Source: Lamprocystis purpurea DSM 4197 (GTDB lineage: Bacteria > Pseudomonadota > Gammaproteobacteria > Chromatiales > Chromatiaceae). Taken from it: 64,000 bases of DNA. Numbering within the stretch: the first letter of the stretch is position 1; the number at the start of each line of letters is the position of its first letter. The notes beneath the pieces are model-generated. The model saw only the letters and a program-made list of their open reading frames with translations, did no database searches and was not told the DNA's origin. The DNA lies in contig NZ_KB902504.1 of NCBI RefSeq assembly GCF_000379525.1, positions 155 to 64,154 on the forward strand, read 5' to 3'. Of the stretch, positions 51,638 to 60,900 are shown piece by piece. The position numbers and the translations under genes are program-made.

Positions 51638-54091
51638 TTATGGGGCGGGGCGCGGATGTTTGTCGGCCGCTACAGCTACCGGGGGTAGCAAAGACGCAGC
51701 AAGTGGAAACACGATGCTGAGTCGATTGATCCGACCCTCACGCCGGTAGTTCAGGGACGCTGTTATAGTCCTCACCATATGCAGACCAAGGCCCCCAATG
51801 GGACGCTCTTCGGTTACAGCGTCCAAGTTGGGCGCCGGTGCATCAAGGAGCGGGTTGAACGGTTGTCCGTCGTCCTCGATCGTCATCGTGGCGGGTGGCC
51901 CGGTCCTGAAAACCACGTGGATACCATGCACGTCATCGTCAGGATAGCCGTACTTTATGATATTCGTGACCAATTCCTCGAGCACCAGGCGGGGGACATA
52001 GGGTAGTGTCGGCGGGGAGGCGGCGGTCGCGAGGAAGCTGTCCAGCCGCTTGAGCGCGCTCGCCAAGCCCTCCTGGTGATTGGCGATTTCCAGCTGCAGA
52101 CTGCTTTCATCATCACGGGAAACATCCGCGGCGCTGGTCACCAGGCGCCTGAGCATCAGCATGGTGATGTCGTCGGACTGCTCCGCCCCGGCAGCATGGG
52201 CGCGGATATCTCCGGCCAGGGCGTCGAGACATTCCCGGCAGGCCAGAGCGCGATATGAGTCCATCCGGGATGCTAACTGCTCTTCCCCGTACTGCCGGCG
52301 CTCGGGATCCATGGCCTCAGTCACGCCGTCGGTATACAGTAGCAGGGCATCCCCCGCGGCCAAGGTTAGACGGCCGCTCTCATATACGGCGCCGGGAAGG
52401 ATGGCCGCGGCAGTCCCGTGGGGGCTGCTGATCCATTCCATCCGTCCGTCATTATGCACCAACAGTGGCGCGTTATGACCCGCGTTAGCGAAGTCGACTG
52501 TACCCTCGGCGAGGCGGACCACCGCACAGAAAAGGGTCGCAAACATGCAGGACTCATTCCCCTCGGACAGGTCATCGCTCACTCGGGCCAAGGCCCTCCC
52601 GGGATCGGGGTCAGCCTTGAATGCCGAGCGAAAAAACGAGCGCGTGACCGCCATGAAGAGTGCGGCCGGAATGCCCTTTCCGGAGACGTCCCCAATCGCG
52701 ACCACCAGCCGATCGTGATCGAGGAAGAAGAAATCATAAAAATCCCCTCCCACCTCGCGAGCCGGCGCCATGAGCGCAAAAAGATCCAGGTCCGTGCGTG
52801 CGGGAATGATGGGGAAGGTCTTCGGTACCAAGTCCATTTGGATGTTGTGGGCGATCCGCAATTCGCTCTGCATGCGCTCACGGGCGGCAGTGGTCACCGC
52901 CATGTCGGCGATGTGGCGTTTGAGGTTGTCGCGCATTGCGCCGAAGGCGGCGGTCAGTTGCGCAATCTCGTCGCTACCCCGCGGCCTGGGAAGCGCGGCG
53001 TCGAGGTCTCCCGTCGCCAAGGTCGCCGCCGCTGCGCTGAGCGCGCCCACCGGGCGCGTGATCGACCGGGCGATGAGCCACACCGCGAGCGTGAGCACGA
53101 CCAACCCGGTCGCCCCGACCAGGGCCTCGTTCCGACTGAGGCGCAGGATTTCAGTCCGCAGTTCGGCCTGCGGAATCACCGTGGCCATCGTCCAGTCGGC
53201 CGTCTTGAGCGGTTGCCAGGCGAGCCAGGCATCTTCTGCGGTCGTCCAACTCACCCAAGGAATGAGACCGGGACTGCCTGACACCATGCGCTGGCCAGCC
53301 TCGCGCAATGACTCGCTGCCGCGGGCCTCAGCGATGCTGAACACGCTTTCGGTGAGAACGAGCTCCTTCAACGGGTGGGAAATGTAGGTGCCGTTACGGG
53401 TCATCAGCAGAGCGTATCCACGCTGGCCCAGTGGCAGGTCCGCAAGGGTGCGGTCAAGCCAATCGAGGTCGATATCGCAGGTGACAACGCCCGCGAACAC
53501 CGGCCCGGTCGGCGTCGGGACCTGGATCGGCATCGAATAGGTAACCATCTTGACGCCATTCGACCACCGGTAGGGCTCGCTCCAGATCCCCCGGTCCAGA
53601 TATCTGGGAAGGGCGAACCAGTCCTCGCCGAGGTACCTGTGATCAGCCTCGTCGAGGTTCTGGTAGCCGAGGGCATCGCGTTCGCGATAGGCGTAGGGGG
53701 CGGCGTCCGGCCAAGCGGCGGGCCTCTTGGCCGGTAGCAGGGCCACGGCCGTACCGTAGATTTCCGGATAGTCACGCAACGCGGCGTCCTGCAATACTCG
53801 CAGCCGCTCGAAAGGCACATCCAGCGCCTGTGCCTGCAAAGTCAGCGCAATACCTTGGACCAGACCTTGCATAGGCCCCAGCTTGGCATCAATCTTGTCG
53901 GCCGATCCGGCGGCCAGGAACGCCGCCCGGTTTCTCGCCTCCACTTTCAACTGGTCGCGGACCGTCACGTAATTCCACACGACCACCGCAATCAGGAGCA
54001 ATCCGGTCACGCCGACCGTCCACAGGAGCATGCGCGTGCGAATGCTATGCCTGAAGGCAAACAACTCCCCGCGCGGCGGTCGGTCCTTCAT
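51638..54091 (-). CDS. Cache-HAMP-SpoIIE phosphatase with C-terminal HATPase domain
   Basis: An 817-residue membrane receptor for partner-switching control. Two transmembrane helices (about 20-42 and 325-345) enclose an extracytoplasmic Cache-type sensor (AYRERDALGYQNLDEADHRY region). A HAMP linker (ARSITRPVGALSAAAATLA) precedes the PP2C/SpoIIE phosphatase (VGGDFYDFF, IGDVSGKGIPAALFMA, TDGVTEA). The last 140 residues are an RsbW-like kinase/ATPase fold (LEELVTNIIKYGYPDD, EDDGQPFNP, GGLGLHMV). Phosphatase and anti-sigma-type kinase are thus in one chain. The start ATG overlaps the binding-protein stop by four bases. Confidence 0.92.
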   Translation of the reverse strand: MKDRPPRGELFAFRHSIRTRMLLWTVGVTGLLLIAVVVWNYVTVRDQLKVEARNRAAFLAAGSADKIDAKLGPMQGLVQGIALTLQAQALDVPFERLRVLQDAALRDYPEIYGTAVALLPAKRPAAWPDAAPYAYRERDALGYQNLDEADHRYLGEDWFALPRYLDRGIWSEPYRWSNGVKMVTYSMPIQVPTPTGPVFAGVVTCDIDLDWLDRTLADLPLGQRGYALLMTRNGTYISHPLKELVLTESVFSIAEARGSESLREAGQRMVSGSPGLIPWVSWTTAEDAWLAWQPLKTADWTMATVIPQAELRTEILRLSRNEALVGATGLVVLTLAVWLIARSITRPVGALSAAAATLATGDLDAALPRPRGSDEIAQLTAAFGAMRDNLKRHIADMAVTTAARERMQSELRIAHNIQMDLVPKTFPIIPARTDLDLFALMAPAREVGGDFYDFFFLDHDRLVVAIGDVSGKGIPAALFMAVTRSFFRSAFKADPDPGRALARVSDDLSEGNESCMFATLFCAVVRLAEGTVDFANAGHNAPLLVHNDGRMEWISSPHGTAAAILPGAVYESGRLTLAAGDALLLYTDGVTEAMDPERRQYGEEQLASRMDSYRALACRECLDALAGDIRAHAAGAEQSDDITMLMLRRLVTSAADVSRDDESSLQLEIANHQEGLASALKRLDSFLATAASPPTLPYVPRLVLEELVTNIIKYGYPDDDVHGIHVVFRTGPPATMTIEDDGQPFNPLLDAPAPNLDAVTEERPIGGLGLHMVRTITASLNYRREGRINRLSIVFPLAASLLPPVAVAADKHPRPAP

Positions 54092-55173
54092 GGCGACGCC
54101 CCGCCTTCAAATGGCACAAAGACCGCGAACTCGGGTGCCTGATCCATTAGCCCGGCAGACCGCAGCGCCAGCACGGCGCTCGCGAAGGCGCTCCGGTCCA
54201 GGCTGCCGAACGCGGCGGGCGGGGTCCCAGCGACAAAGATGGAATCGAGGATGTGGCGGAGCATCCAGCGCTCGTGTGGCCGGTTTGTCGACACCCCGGC
54301 CTGGCGGGCTTCGGCCAAGACTGCATCGATCGCCTCCTGCGGATGCGCACGGGCATAGGTCCAGCCGGCCAGGATCGCCCGACGCACAGCGCGAGCCAGT
54401 TCGGGATGGTCGCGCACCCAGTGTGCCGTTGCATAGAGTCCGTCTTCGGGAAACCCGAGCCCGTAGTCGCGCATACGAAAGGCCGTGATGCGCTCGGAGT
54501 CGATTCCGCTCTGCCAGATCCGGTGATACTCGTTGTATTCCATGGCCGCGCAGCCGACCACGCCGCGCTGCAAGAACAGGTTGACCGAATAGTATTGAGG
54601 TATCACCGCGGGGCGTATCCCGCCGGCAGCAAAGAAGGCTTGGAAACTCGTCGAAAAGCCCCCCGGCCAATAGCTGACCCGCTGTCCGTCAAGCCCCTTG
54701 GCTTTGGTGATACCCATATCCTTCCAGGCCAGGAGCATGAGGTTGGAACGTTGCACCAGTTGCGCTACCTGCACGATTGCCGATTCCACAGACCGGTCCG
54801 CAAATCGCGGCGACGCCGCGATGAGTGCGTCAGTGAGAAAGAGGGTGGCGAGGTCAGCGGCCCCCGCCCGTAGCATGTCCAGTGAGGAGTGCTCGGGATT
54901 CGCGTGCAGCAGCCGCAGGTCGAGCCCCGCTGCCCGGTATAGCCCCTTGTCGCGCGCCAGGTAATAGCCCGCGAACTGGCTTTGCGGCTGCCACTGTAGC
55001 GCCAGGCGAACGACCGTGAGCGCGGTGCCGGATGACGGTAGGGCGTCCGGTAAGGTAGCCGGCGCTGTGGGTTCCGGGATAGCGAATCCGCATCCGACGG
55101 TGAGTACCACCCCGAGGCCGGCGGCGATGGCCGGGCGGTACCGCGGGCGAGCGGCCCGCGTAGAGTATGTCAT
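54088..55173 (-). CDS. NMT1/THI5-type substrate-binding protein
   Basis: This is a periplasmic binding protein of the SsuA/THI5 type, which bind thiamine precursors, sulfonates or similar small molecules. The mature part opens LALQWQPQSQFAGYYLARDK, the classic NMT1 motif, followed by GLDLRLLHANPEHSSLDML and GAADLATLFLTDALI. The leader has a possible lipobox (TVGC). ATG 55173 is preferred. No permease or ATPase gene is near; instead it overlaps the Cache-SpoIIE receptor gene by four bases, suggesting it delivers a ligand to that sensor. It begins 135 bases after the STAS gene. Confidence 0.88.
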   Translation of the reverse strand: MTYSTRAARPRYRPAIAAGLGVVLTVGCGFAIPEPTAPATLPDALPSSGTALTVVRLALQWQPQSQFAGYYLARDKGLYRAAGLDLRLLHANPEHSSLDMLRAGAADLATLFLTDALIAASPRFADRSVESAIVQVAQLVQRSNLMLLAWKDMGITKAKGLDGQRVSYWPGGFSTSFQAFFAAGGIRPAVIPQYYSVNLFLQRGVVGCAAMEYNEYHRIWQSGIDSERITAFRMRDYGLGFPEDGLYATAHWVRDHPELARAVRRAILAGWTYARAHPQEAIDAVLAEARQAGVSTNRPHERWMLRHILDSIFVAGTPPAAFGSLDRSAFASAVLALRSAGLMDQAPEFAVFVPFEGGASP

Positions 55174-55308
55174 TTCGATGCTCTTGGTTCCTGCGACCGG
55201 GAATGCGGGACAGGCGGACGGTGGGGACGGTGAGAGGGATCGGCGGAGCATCCGCTGCACTCGCGCGTAGGAACGCGAAGAACCGCAACGTCCGCGGGCC
55301 AGTGGCGG

Positions 55309-55674
55309 TCAAGCCGAGCCAGCGGCCGGCAGGGCGTCTGCGCACCGCTCCACCACCCGCAGGATCGTCAGAAAACCGCTGACCTCGAAGATCGTACTGA
55401 TCTGTTGGTTCATACCGCAGAGGACGAGTTGCCCCTGTGCAGCCTTGGTCCGCTTGGCCACCATCAGGATGACCCGCAGTCCGGCACTGGAGATGTAGTC
55501 CAGTCCGGACAGGTCGAGAACCAGGTTCACCGAGGCCACCGTGGCCCGCGCCAGCAACCGCTGCTCGACTTCGGGAGCGGTCATGGAATCCAGGCGGCCG
55601 GTCAGGGCAACGGTGGTGAGGTCGTCACGAATACATTCGTCAATGGTCACTGATTGGATACTCTGTGGCGGCAA
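55309..55674 (-). CDS. STAS-domain anti-sigma factor antagonist
   Basis: A 121-residue SpoIIAA/RsbV-type protein. The phosphorylatable serine lies in DLSGLDYISSAGLRVIL. Such proteins are phosphorylated by an RsbW-type kinase and dephosphorylated by a SpoIIE-type phosphatase, both of which are domains of the protein encoded at 51638-54091. The start codon may be TTG 55674 or GTG 55650; neither is strong. It is the first gene of the three-gene cassette. Confidence 0.9.
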   Translation of the reverse strand: MPPQSIQSVTIDECIRDDLTTVALTGRLDSMTAPEVEQRLLARATVASVNLVLDLSGLDYISSAGLRVILMVAKRTKAAQGQLVLCGMNQQISTIFEVSGFLTILRVVERCADALPAAGSA

Positions 55675-55990
55675 GATGGAAGATAGGCGCGCAGTCCCCG
55701 TTATGATTCCGGGTGTTGATCAAAATTGCATTGCGCCAGGCGAAGCCCGGATGCGGGGGGAGGCAGCGACAACCCAATTGTAGCAACCTGAAACCTAGCG
55801 GGTTCAAAATTGAGGTGCCACACCCACTGAACTGACCCCTACTTTTTTATACCTGTTGTGTCAATATCTCAGGGTCTGTCCCGATATTCTGCCGCAGCGG
55901 CGATGGCATCGGTGTCCATAGTCATGACCTTAGCCCTTGTGGTGTTCAGGCGACGGCGACGGCGCCGGCCGCCGATGCCGGTGTATGTTG
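55675..55990. other. Intergenic region without a gene
   Basis: The 316 bases before the STAS gene are lower in GC at 55780-55870. They should carry the promoter of the signalling cassette; I see no clear promoter motif, palindrome or open frame. Confidence 0.5.
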
Positions 55991-57490
55991 CTAGACCGCG
56001 CCCGGATGCCCTCCCTCCAACTCCCAGCCGAACGGCTCGAAGTCGGCCGCACCCTCCGCCGTCTTCCAGTGCGGCTTGCGTAACGCGTAGATGACAAGCG
56101 GAATCGTGACGAACAGCAGGTTGCCGAAAATCAGGATCACGACGTAGCTGGTGGGGCTGCCCACCGGGATCTGCGAGGGCGGCACGAATGACAGCACGAA
56201 GGCGATCAGTGAACCGACTAGCCCGGCGCCCGCGAAGAGCCACATCCCCGCCTCACCTCCGGGCACCTTGTAGGGGCGTGGGGTCACCGGCTGCGTGTGC
56301 CGCAAGTAAATGCCGGCGCAGAACATCAGCAGGTACATGATCAGATAGAGCGTCTCCGTCAGTTGGCTCAAGATCTGATAGGCTGCCTGCACCGATGGCA
56401 GGATGACGAACATGATTACCAGGCAAGTCACGATCAGCCCTTGGACTAGCAGGATGTGGCTGGCAACCCCCTTCTTATTCATCTTCTGGAAGAAGGGCGG
56501 CAAATAGCCGGCGCGCCCCACCTCGGCGAGACCGGCCGAAGGACCGGCTACCCACATCGTCACCCCGCCGACGACCCCTGTAAACAGCGCCACCGCCAGC
56601 ACCGAGCCCAACCACGGCAAACCGAAGACGCGGAAGAAGTCGTCGTAGGCGACCAGCAGGCTCTGGGTCAGGTTGATCTGGCTTTTCGGCACGATCAAGC
56701 CGATGGCCAGCGTCCCGAGAGCGAAGATGATCACGGTCACGATCGAGGAGATCAGGATCGCCTTGGGATAGTTTCTACTCGGGTTCTCGATCTCGTTGAC
56801 ATGGATCGCGTTCATCTCCATACCGGTATAAAAAAGAAAGATACTGGCAGCCAGCACTAAATTATCAAAGTTCGTAAGATCGGGGATCAGCTTATCCCAT
56901 CCGAACTGGATCTCCAAAGGCTTGCCCTGAAACAAGTAAAGGGTGCCTACCAAGATCAGGACCGCTGCCGGAATGATGGTTCCCACCATCCCCGCCCACG
57001 TGCTGAGGGTGGATGATGCCTTGAGCCCGCGCAGTGTCACCAGCGTCGCACCCCAATAGACGACGAGTACCACGACGATGGTATAGACCTTGTTGGCAGC
57101 GAGTGCCTGGTCCAACTGTTGGTCCGTGCCCACGAAGGCGAGCGACACTGCGGCGAAGCTGAGCACCGTCGGAAACCAGATCGTCGACATGGCCCACAGC
57201 ACGAAGATGGCGACGAATCCCCACCGCGGTCCGAAGGCCTCCCCCACCCAGCGAAAGACGCCACCCTTCTGGGGCCAGGCCGTCGCCAACTCGGCCGCCA
57301 CCACGGACACCGGGATCAGGAAAAAGACCGCGGCGAACAGATAATAGAAGATCGAGGTCAATCCGTACTCGGCCTCCGCCGGCAGGCCGCACAGGCTCAC
57401 CACGGCGGTGACGTTCATTATCGCGAGGGTGAATACGCCGAACGTCCCATTTTTTGCGACGCCAAGCTTACCTGGTTCTCCCGTAGCCAT
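55991..57490 (-). CDS. APC-superfamily amino acid antiporter, GadC-like
   Basis: The 499-residue protein has about 12 hydrophobic segments and resembles glutamate/GABA antiporters: FGVFTLAIMNVTAVVSLCGL at the start, FYTGMEMNAIHVNEIENPSR in the middle, and the AGIYLRHTQPVTPRPYKVPGG end motif with a short cytosolic tail. GadC exchanges glutamate for GABA in acid resistance. No decarboxylase gene is adjacent, so the exchanged pair is uncertain. It is divergent from the peptide synthetase. Confidence 0.88.
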   Translation of the reverse strand: MATGEPGKLGVAKNGTFGVFTLAIMNVTAVVSLCGLPAEAEYGLTSIFYYLFAAVFFLIPVSVVAAELATAWPQKGGVFRWVGEAFGPRWGFVAIFVLWAMSTIWFPTVLSFAAVSLAFVGTDQQLDQALAANKVYTIVVVLVVYWGATLVTLRGLKASSTLSTWAGMVGTIIPAAVLILVGTLYLFQGKPLEIQFGWDKLIPDLTNFDNLVLAASIFLFYTGMEMNAIHVNEIENPSRNYPKAILISSIVTVIIFALGTLAIGLIVPKSQINLTQSLLVAYDDFFRVFGLPWLGSVLAVALFTGVVGGVTMWVAGPSAGLAEVGRAGYLPPFFQKMNKKGVASHILLVQGLIVTCLVIMFVILPSVQAAYQILSQLTETLYLIMYLLMFCAGIYLRHTQPVTPRPYKVPGGEAGMWLFAGAGLVGSLIAFVLSFVPPSQIPVGSPTSYVVILIFGNLLFVTIPLVIYALRKPHWKTAEGAADFEPFGWELEGGHPGAV

Positions 57491-57967
57491 GGTCTGTCCC
57501 CTATGGATAGGTGAAGGCGAAGAGCGCCATCCCTTGGCCCGAGCGGTTGGTCAGCCCGAGGCGAGTGTTCCAGCCAACCGCGATCATACCGCAGGATCGG
57601 GGTAGCGAACCGGCGAACGGCGTGGCGTTCTAGCCCGACTGGCGCGCCGCCGTCCGTGTGCGTTCGGTGTGGCGCAGGGCGCTGCGACCGCGGTGACGTT
57701 GGAAGGATCGTGCCGCAGAATTGGCCCTCCGGCAGCGACCACGTCGCCGCTCGGACCATTGGCCGCGGACGGCTTCCAGCGGTCTTCCCTAGGCCCACCC
57801 TTAAGATCTCAGGATGTGCGCTGTCGGTGATCGAAAAAGGCGTCAACGCGGGCTTGTTCGCTGGCGTTCACCGGGGTACGCTTCTCTGAGAAAATGGCGG
57901 CAACCATTCGGCTTGGCCCCCTGCCGCCGCCGGTGAGCGGAATGAATATTGCCTAGGAGAGTACCAG
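57491..57967. promoter_or_regulatory. Divergent promoter region upstream of the peptide synthetase
   Basis: The 477 bases between the antiporter (minus) and the synthetase (plus) contain no convincing gene. AGGAGA at 57955-57960 is the ribosome site of the synthetase, seven bases before ATG 57968. I cannot pick out a reliable promoter or operator. Confidence 0.5.
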
Positions 57968-60900
57968 ATGAGTAACCATGCAATCTCCTTCGACTATCCA
58001 GAAGATAGCACGATTCCAGAGTTATTTGAGGCATTCGTCGCGGCACATCCCGACGCTCCCGCGGTGGTCTTTGGTGATCACACACTCTCCTATGCAGAGT
58101 TGAACGAGCGAGCGAACCGGACTGCGCATGCCATTCGCAGGCTCCATCGTCTGCAGTATGATCGAGAACTGGTCCCGGATACACCGATCGGTATCTATAT
58201 TAATCAGGGGCCGCATATGATCGTGGGGCTACTCGCAATCCTCAAGGCGGGTGGCGCCTATCTGCCTCTTGATCCGGCCTATCCCGAGAGCCGTCTGAAA
58301 TGGATGATGGAGGACGCGCAATTACCGATCATTATTACCGAACAGACGCTGGTCGAACAATTGCTCTTCCTGGACGATTGCGATTATGGCGTGATTTGTC
58401 TTGATGGGGGTTGGGACTGGATCGCCCAACAGTCCCCTGAAAACCTCTCGCCCATCGTTGGCCCGCGCTCCCTGGCCTATGTACTCTACACCTCCGGCTC
58501 GACGGGCAGACCAAAAGGGGTGATGGTCGAACATCGGTCCGTTATTCACCTGGTGCGGAATCAGAATTATATCGCGGTGAGCGGCTGCGATTGCCTCGCG
58601 CAGACCGCCAGCATTTCATTCGATGCGGCCACCTTTGAGATCTGGGGAGCGCTCCTGAACGGCGCCCGCGTCGCCATCATCGACCGCTCCGAGCTGTTAT
58701 CGGGCGTACGGCTGGCCGCGGCACAGCGTCGCCATGGCGTCACCATTGAGTTTTTAACCACCGCCGTCTTCAATCTACTCGCGGAAGGCGACGCCGAGGC
58801 GCTGCTCGGGTTGCGGGTCGCGATTTTCGGCGGCGAGGAAGCGAATGCCGTCAAGGTCGCGCATGTCCTCGCTCACAAGTCCCCTGGCCTCACCCTCTGC
58901 AATGCGTATGGACCGACGGAATGCACGAGCTTTTCCACGATCTGCCCCCTGTCAGACACTGACTCCCATGTTTCCGTCATTCCGATCGGCGTGCCACTGG
59001 CACGCATGTATGCCTATGTCCTTGACGAGCATCTTCAACCGGTGCCGGCCGATGTGATGGGCGAGCTGTACATGGGCGGGGACGGTGTTGCGCGCGGGTA
59101 CCTAAGCCGTCCCGAGCTGACCGCTGAACACTTTATCCCTAATCCGTTCGCCACGGAACAACAGCGGGCACTCGGCAAAAACCTGGTGCTCTACAAGACG
59201 GGCGACTTCGTGAAGCAGTCGCAGTCGGGGCAACTGATTTACCTCGGGCGGGCCGACAATCAGATCAAGATCCGCGGGTTCCGAGTCGAATTGGGCGAAA
59301 TCGAAACGCGGCTGCAGGCCCACCCGGACGTCAAGGATTGCGTCGTGATACCTTATGGCGATTATCATCAGAAACGGCTTATCGCCTATGTCATCCCCAT
59401 GACGCCGGGGGGACTCAACGCGCGTGACCTGTCGGCGCATTTGGCCGCGGCGTTGCCCGCGTTTATGGTGCCATCGGTATTCATGGAGCTGGAATCGTTT
59501 CCGCTCAATCCCAATGGCAAGATTGACCGCCGGGCACTCCCGCCACCCTTCGTCGCCGGTACCGAGACGACCGCCTTCTGTTTGACTAAGCAGTGCTGGC
59601 AAGGGACACCGGCCGAGCCGCGTAATGAGCTGGAACGCATCATCCACGACCTCGTCGCCGAGTCACTCAACATGCCGACCCTGGGCATCGACGACAATAT
59701 TTTCCATTTTGGGGCGCATTCGCTGATCGTAGCGCAGATCTGTGCGGCCATACGCAACCGGCTGCGGACCACCCTCGACCCGAAGGAGGTCTTCGAACAT
59801 CCCACCGTCGCTGACATCACCCGTCTGGTCGCAGACCGGCAAGCCATGGGCGCCGACGATGAGGTAGCCATCCCGAAAGCCCCGCGCGACCAGCCGATAC
59901 CCTTGACGTACCAGCAAGAACAGATCTGGTTCCTGAGCAAGCTCGTACCCGATAATCGCGCCTACAACAGCCAGTTCAGCGTGCGATTGCGCGGTCCGCT
60001 CGATCCCAATATCCTGCGGCAGTGCTTGCAGGAGATCGTGTGCCGACACGAAATCTTGCGTACCACCTTCCACGAACGCAACGGCGTACCGGTTCAGGTC
60101 ATCCACGCTCCCTGGCCGGTTGAACTTCCCGAGATCGATCTTCGTCATCTACCGCCGGAGCGCCGCGAGCAGGAGGTCGAGCGATGCATCGGCGAGGAGT
60201 TGAATCACTCCTTCGATTATGCCCGGCTACCGCTGTTTCGGTCACGCCTCTATTGCCTGGATCAGGACGATTGGCTGTTGCTGCATATTGAACATCACTT
60301 CATCCATGATGGATGGGAGATCATGGTCTTTCTGCGGGAGCTCAAGACCCTGTATGTCGCGTTCCTGGACGGCCGGGAGTCACCACTGGCGCCGCTGCCC
60401 ATCCAATACGCCGATTATGCCGTGTGGCAGAGGAACAGGCTCATTGGGACGCGGCTGGATGAGAAAGTGCGCTATTGGATCGACAAGATTCGCGATTATC
60501 CCCATGTCTTGAATCTTTATACTGATCGACCCCGACCCGCGGTCCAGGGTTTCCGGGGCGACAATCTTCGCTTCAACCTGGATCCTGCGCTCTATCAGGC
60601 CCTGCGCGCCTTCAGTGCGAGCCACCAGGTCACGCTGTTCATGACGATGTACGCGGCCTTCGCGGTGCTGCTGTCGCGGTATTCCGACCAGGAGAAGTTC
60701 CTGGTCGGCACCGGCGTGGCCAATCGCGACATGCAAGAGACCGAAGGCCTGTTGGGCATGTTCGTCAACATCGTCTTGGTCTGTGCCGATCTGTCCGGCC
60801 GCACGACCTTCACCGAATTCCTGGAGCGGACCAGACAGGGCATCCTCGAGGACATCAAACACCACGACACCCCCTTCCCGGCGATCGTCGAACGGCTCAA

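Noticed and set aside
54088-55173. Component of a thiamine-precursor ABC importer
   Set aside because: No permease or ATPase gene lies in the neighbourhood, and the gene is coupled to a sensor gene instead.
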